64,000 bases of DNA from Steromphala cineraria (taxonomy: Eukaryota > Mollusca > Gastropoda > Trochida > Trochidae). Every line of letters starts with the position of its first letter. Within the stretch, counting starts at the first letter, position 1. This document shows, one piece after another, positions 62,530 through 64,000 of this stretch. Both the position numbers and the translations under genes were made by a program. The stretch spans positions 28,766,882 to 28,830,881 of the forward strand of contig OU744730.1 in assembly GCA_916613615.1 (NCBI GenBank). The letters run 5' to 3'. The notes below the pieces were generated by a model. It saw only the letters and a program-made list of their open reading frames with translations. It was not told the DNA's origin and did no database searches.

Positions 62530-64000
62530 AGAACATGTTCAAAGTACTGTGCTCTTGATGTATTCAGTTTTATACAATCTGTATTCTTCGGAAATGACGT
62601 GAACATCTTCAACACTGTATCTATTTTCAACATCGCCGTAGAGATGCAGAATAAGTAAACACTTCGTTATGAAGATGCCGTGGGTCAATGAAGCTGATGA
62701 ATCGCAGTTGAGATCCTGCTATTGAAAATGGTAGTTTAAATGGAAGATAAGGTCGCACATGACAGTATGATAATATTGTACATGTAGGCATATTCTTTCT
62801 ATCTCATACTAATCAAAATGATATCTAACTGACAGACACACGAAAGGACCGAAGGATGGTCCATTTCAATATCAACCACAAGGACTATCAATTATTTATA
62901 AATTTGATTTATTTTCTTTTGACAATCAGTGTAAGGTTCACATAACTTTAGATATCAGCAAAAAGCTGAGAACAGAAAAAGTGCAAATGTTGTCAAATAG
63001 TTACTAACACGTGCCTTTTATGAAATGAACATTCAGTGTTAGGACACTTAAAAGGTAACGACCAAATTCCATTATTTGAATAAACACTGTTTTTCTTATG
63101 CTGTCTAGTGATGCCCTAGTGAAAACCTTTTACACAATTTCTCAGTTAATTAAAAATGCAGAATTTACAAGATTTGATACATAATGATTTCGGTTTAAAT
63201 ACAGGAAATGTTGTGTAAACCAACATCATTCGTTTCTGTTTACAACAAATTGTTAAATCTTACTCCGGTAAATTCATTTGCACGATTTGGCACAGCAGCA
63301 AAGGATTAATTGATTTGGTTCTTGACTCTAATGAATTAAGTGAGAAGCAAAAGAGACACAAGGGACAGTGCCTATTGGTTGGGGTTCTCATCACACCACT
63401 GTGATTGTAATTACTAATTTCTCGGTATCAATGACTGACAATGACACAGAGCATCACTTTAATTAATTAGATTCTATGCGTACATTTCTACATAAATAAA
63501 TCAACTCTTCGAGAGAAACATTTCATTGGGGCAGTTAAATTTTCTTTGATTTACACTTTCACTGCTTTCACTTTATATGTTATTGTTCCAGGAGTATTCT
63601 TCAGTGAATTTAAAGGAAATTAATATTGTTTAATTGGTCTACTTAATAACTTTCACATTCAGTTATCACATGCGGGAACTTGATAAAATACCCGGAGGAT
63701 ATTTACCTGTATGTTGTTTTTAAGGAATCAATGTTTTATGTAATAGTTCTAACGTGACATGATGTCTAATTTATGACAGGAAATTAAGTACATGTTTGTC
63801 AAAATCAAAAAAGCTTTACATCTTTGACCGCCTCGGAGTGCATAATCTCTATGCTTTGAATAATGTCCTATGCTCCAGACAATTCATATCTAACACGCCC
63901 ATGCCACAAAAGAGTTTATTTTTCATTCAAAGATTTTCTCTATGAAAACGCTGCATGACACGACTGTTGTTCTGTCCGAAAATGTAGTTAGAGAAAATGA
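62530..64000. other. Gene-free right flank
   Basis: AT-rich, no exon or known repeat seen. Confidence 0.35.

Noticed and set aside
1..64000. tRNA, rRNA, CRISPR array or bacterial operon
   Set aside because: None seen; tRNA-like boxes found belong to SINEs, and the regular repeats are transposons or minisatellites.

Overview
This is AT-rich metazoan DNA: spliced genes with GT-AG introns, TATA promoters, AATAAA polyadenylation signals, LINE, SINE and MITE debris. The style of the cysteine-rich secreted peptides, the frequent TACATGTA-type words and the repeat families suggest a bivalve mollusc, probably a mussel relative. That assignment is inference; no housekeeping gene is present to confirm it.

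The core of the window (about 1.0-37.7 kb) is a cluster of five four-exon genes for small secreted cysteine-knot peptides, almost invisible to ORF calling because every exon is about 84-141 bp. Each has a TATA box, a tiny 5' UTR exon, a signal-peptide exon ending in Gly-x-Gly-Gln/Trp, and then one exon per knot, all joined in phase 0. Gene 1 (+ strand, 1.28-3.83 kb) has three knots. Genes 2, 3 and 4 (- strand, 9.1-12.5, 16.9-19.0 and 24.8-26.6 kb) are close two-knot paralogues repeated at about 7.8 kb intervals. Gene 5 (- strand, 34.9-37.6 kb) is a divergent two-knot member. A sixth promoter plus 5' UTR exon without an attached coding exon lies near 31.5 kb. Partial exon duplications beside genes 2 and 5 show continuing birth and decay. 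Host-defence (antimicrobial-type), protease-inhibitor or signalling/venom-like function is possible; the sequence does not decide among them.

The rest is mostly non-coding and repeat-rich. Families that can be recognised are: TTAA-flanked MITEs of about 355 bp (six copies, three head-to-tail at 28.7-29.8 kb); hAT-like MITEs with 8-bp target duplications (three copies, one only 65 bp); a TA-flanked mariner-like MITE at 59.9 kb; 3' ends of non-LTR retrotransposons (5.9-7.1, 36.6-37.4, 53.4-53.9 kb); tRNA-type SINEs (24.3, 44.3, 52.9 kb); foldback and hairpin elements; a 55-bp minisatellite at 22.8 kb; and a ladder of ancient segmental duplications across 41-53 kb. From about 38 kb to the end I find no convincing host gene. 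I see no tRNA or rRNA genes and no CRISPR array.
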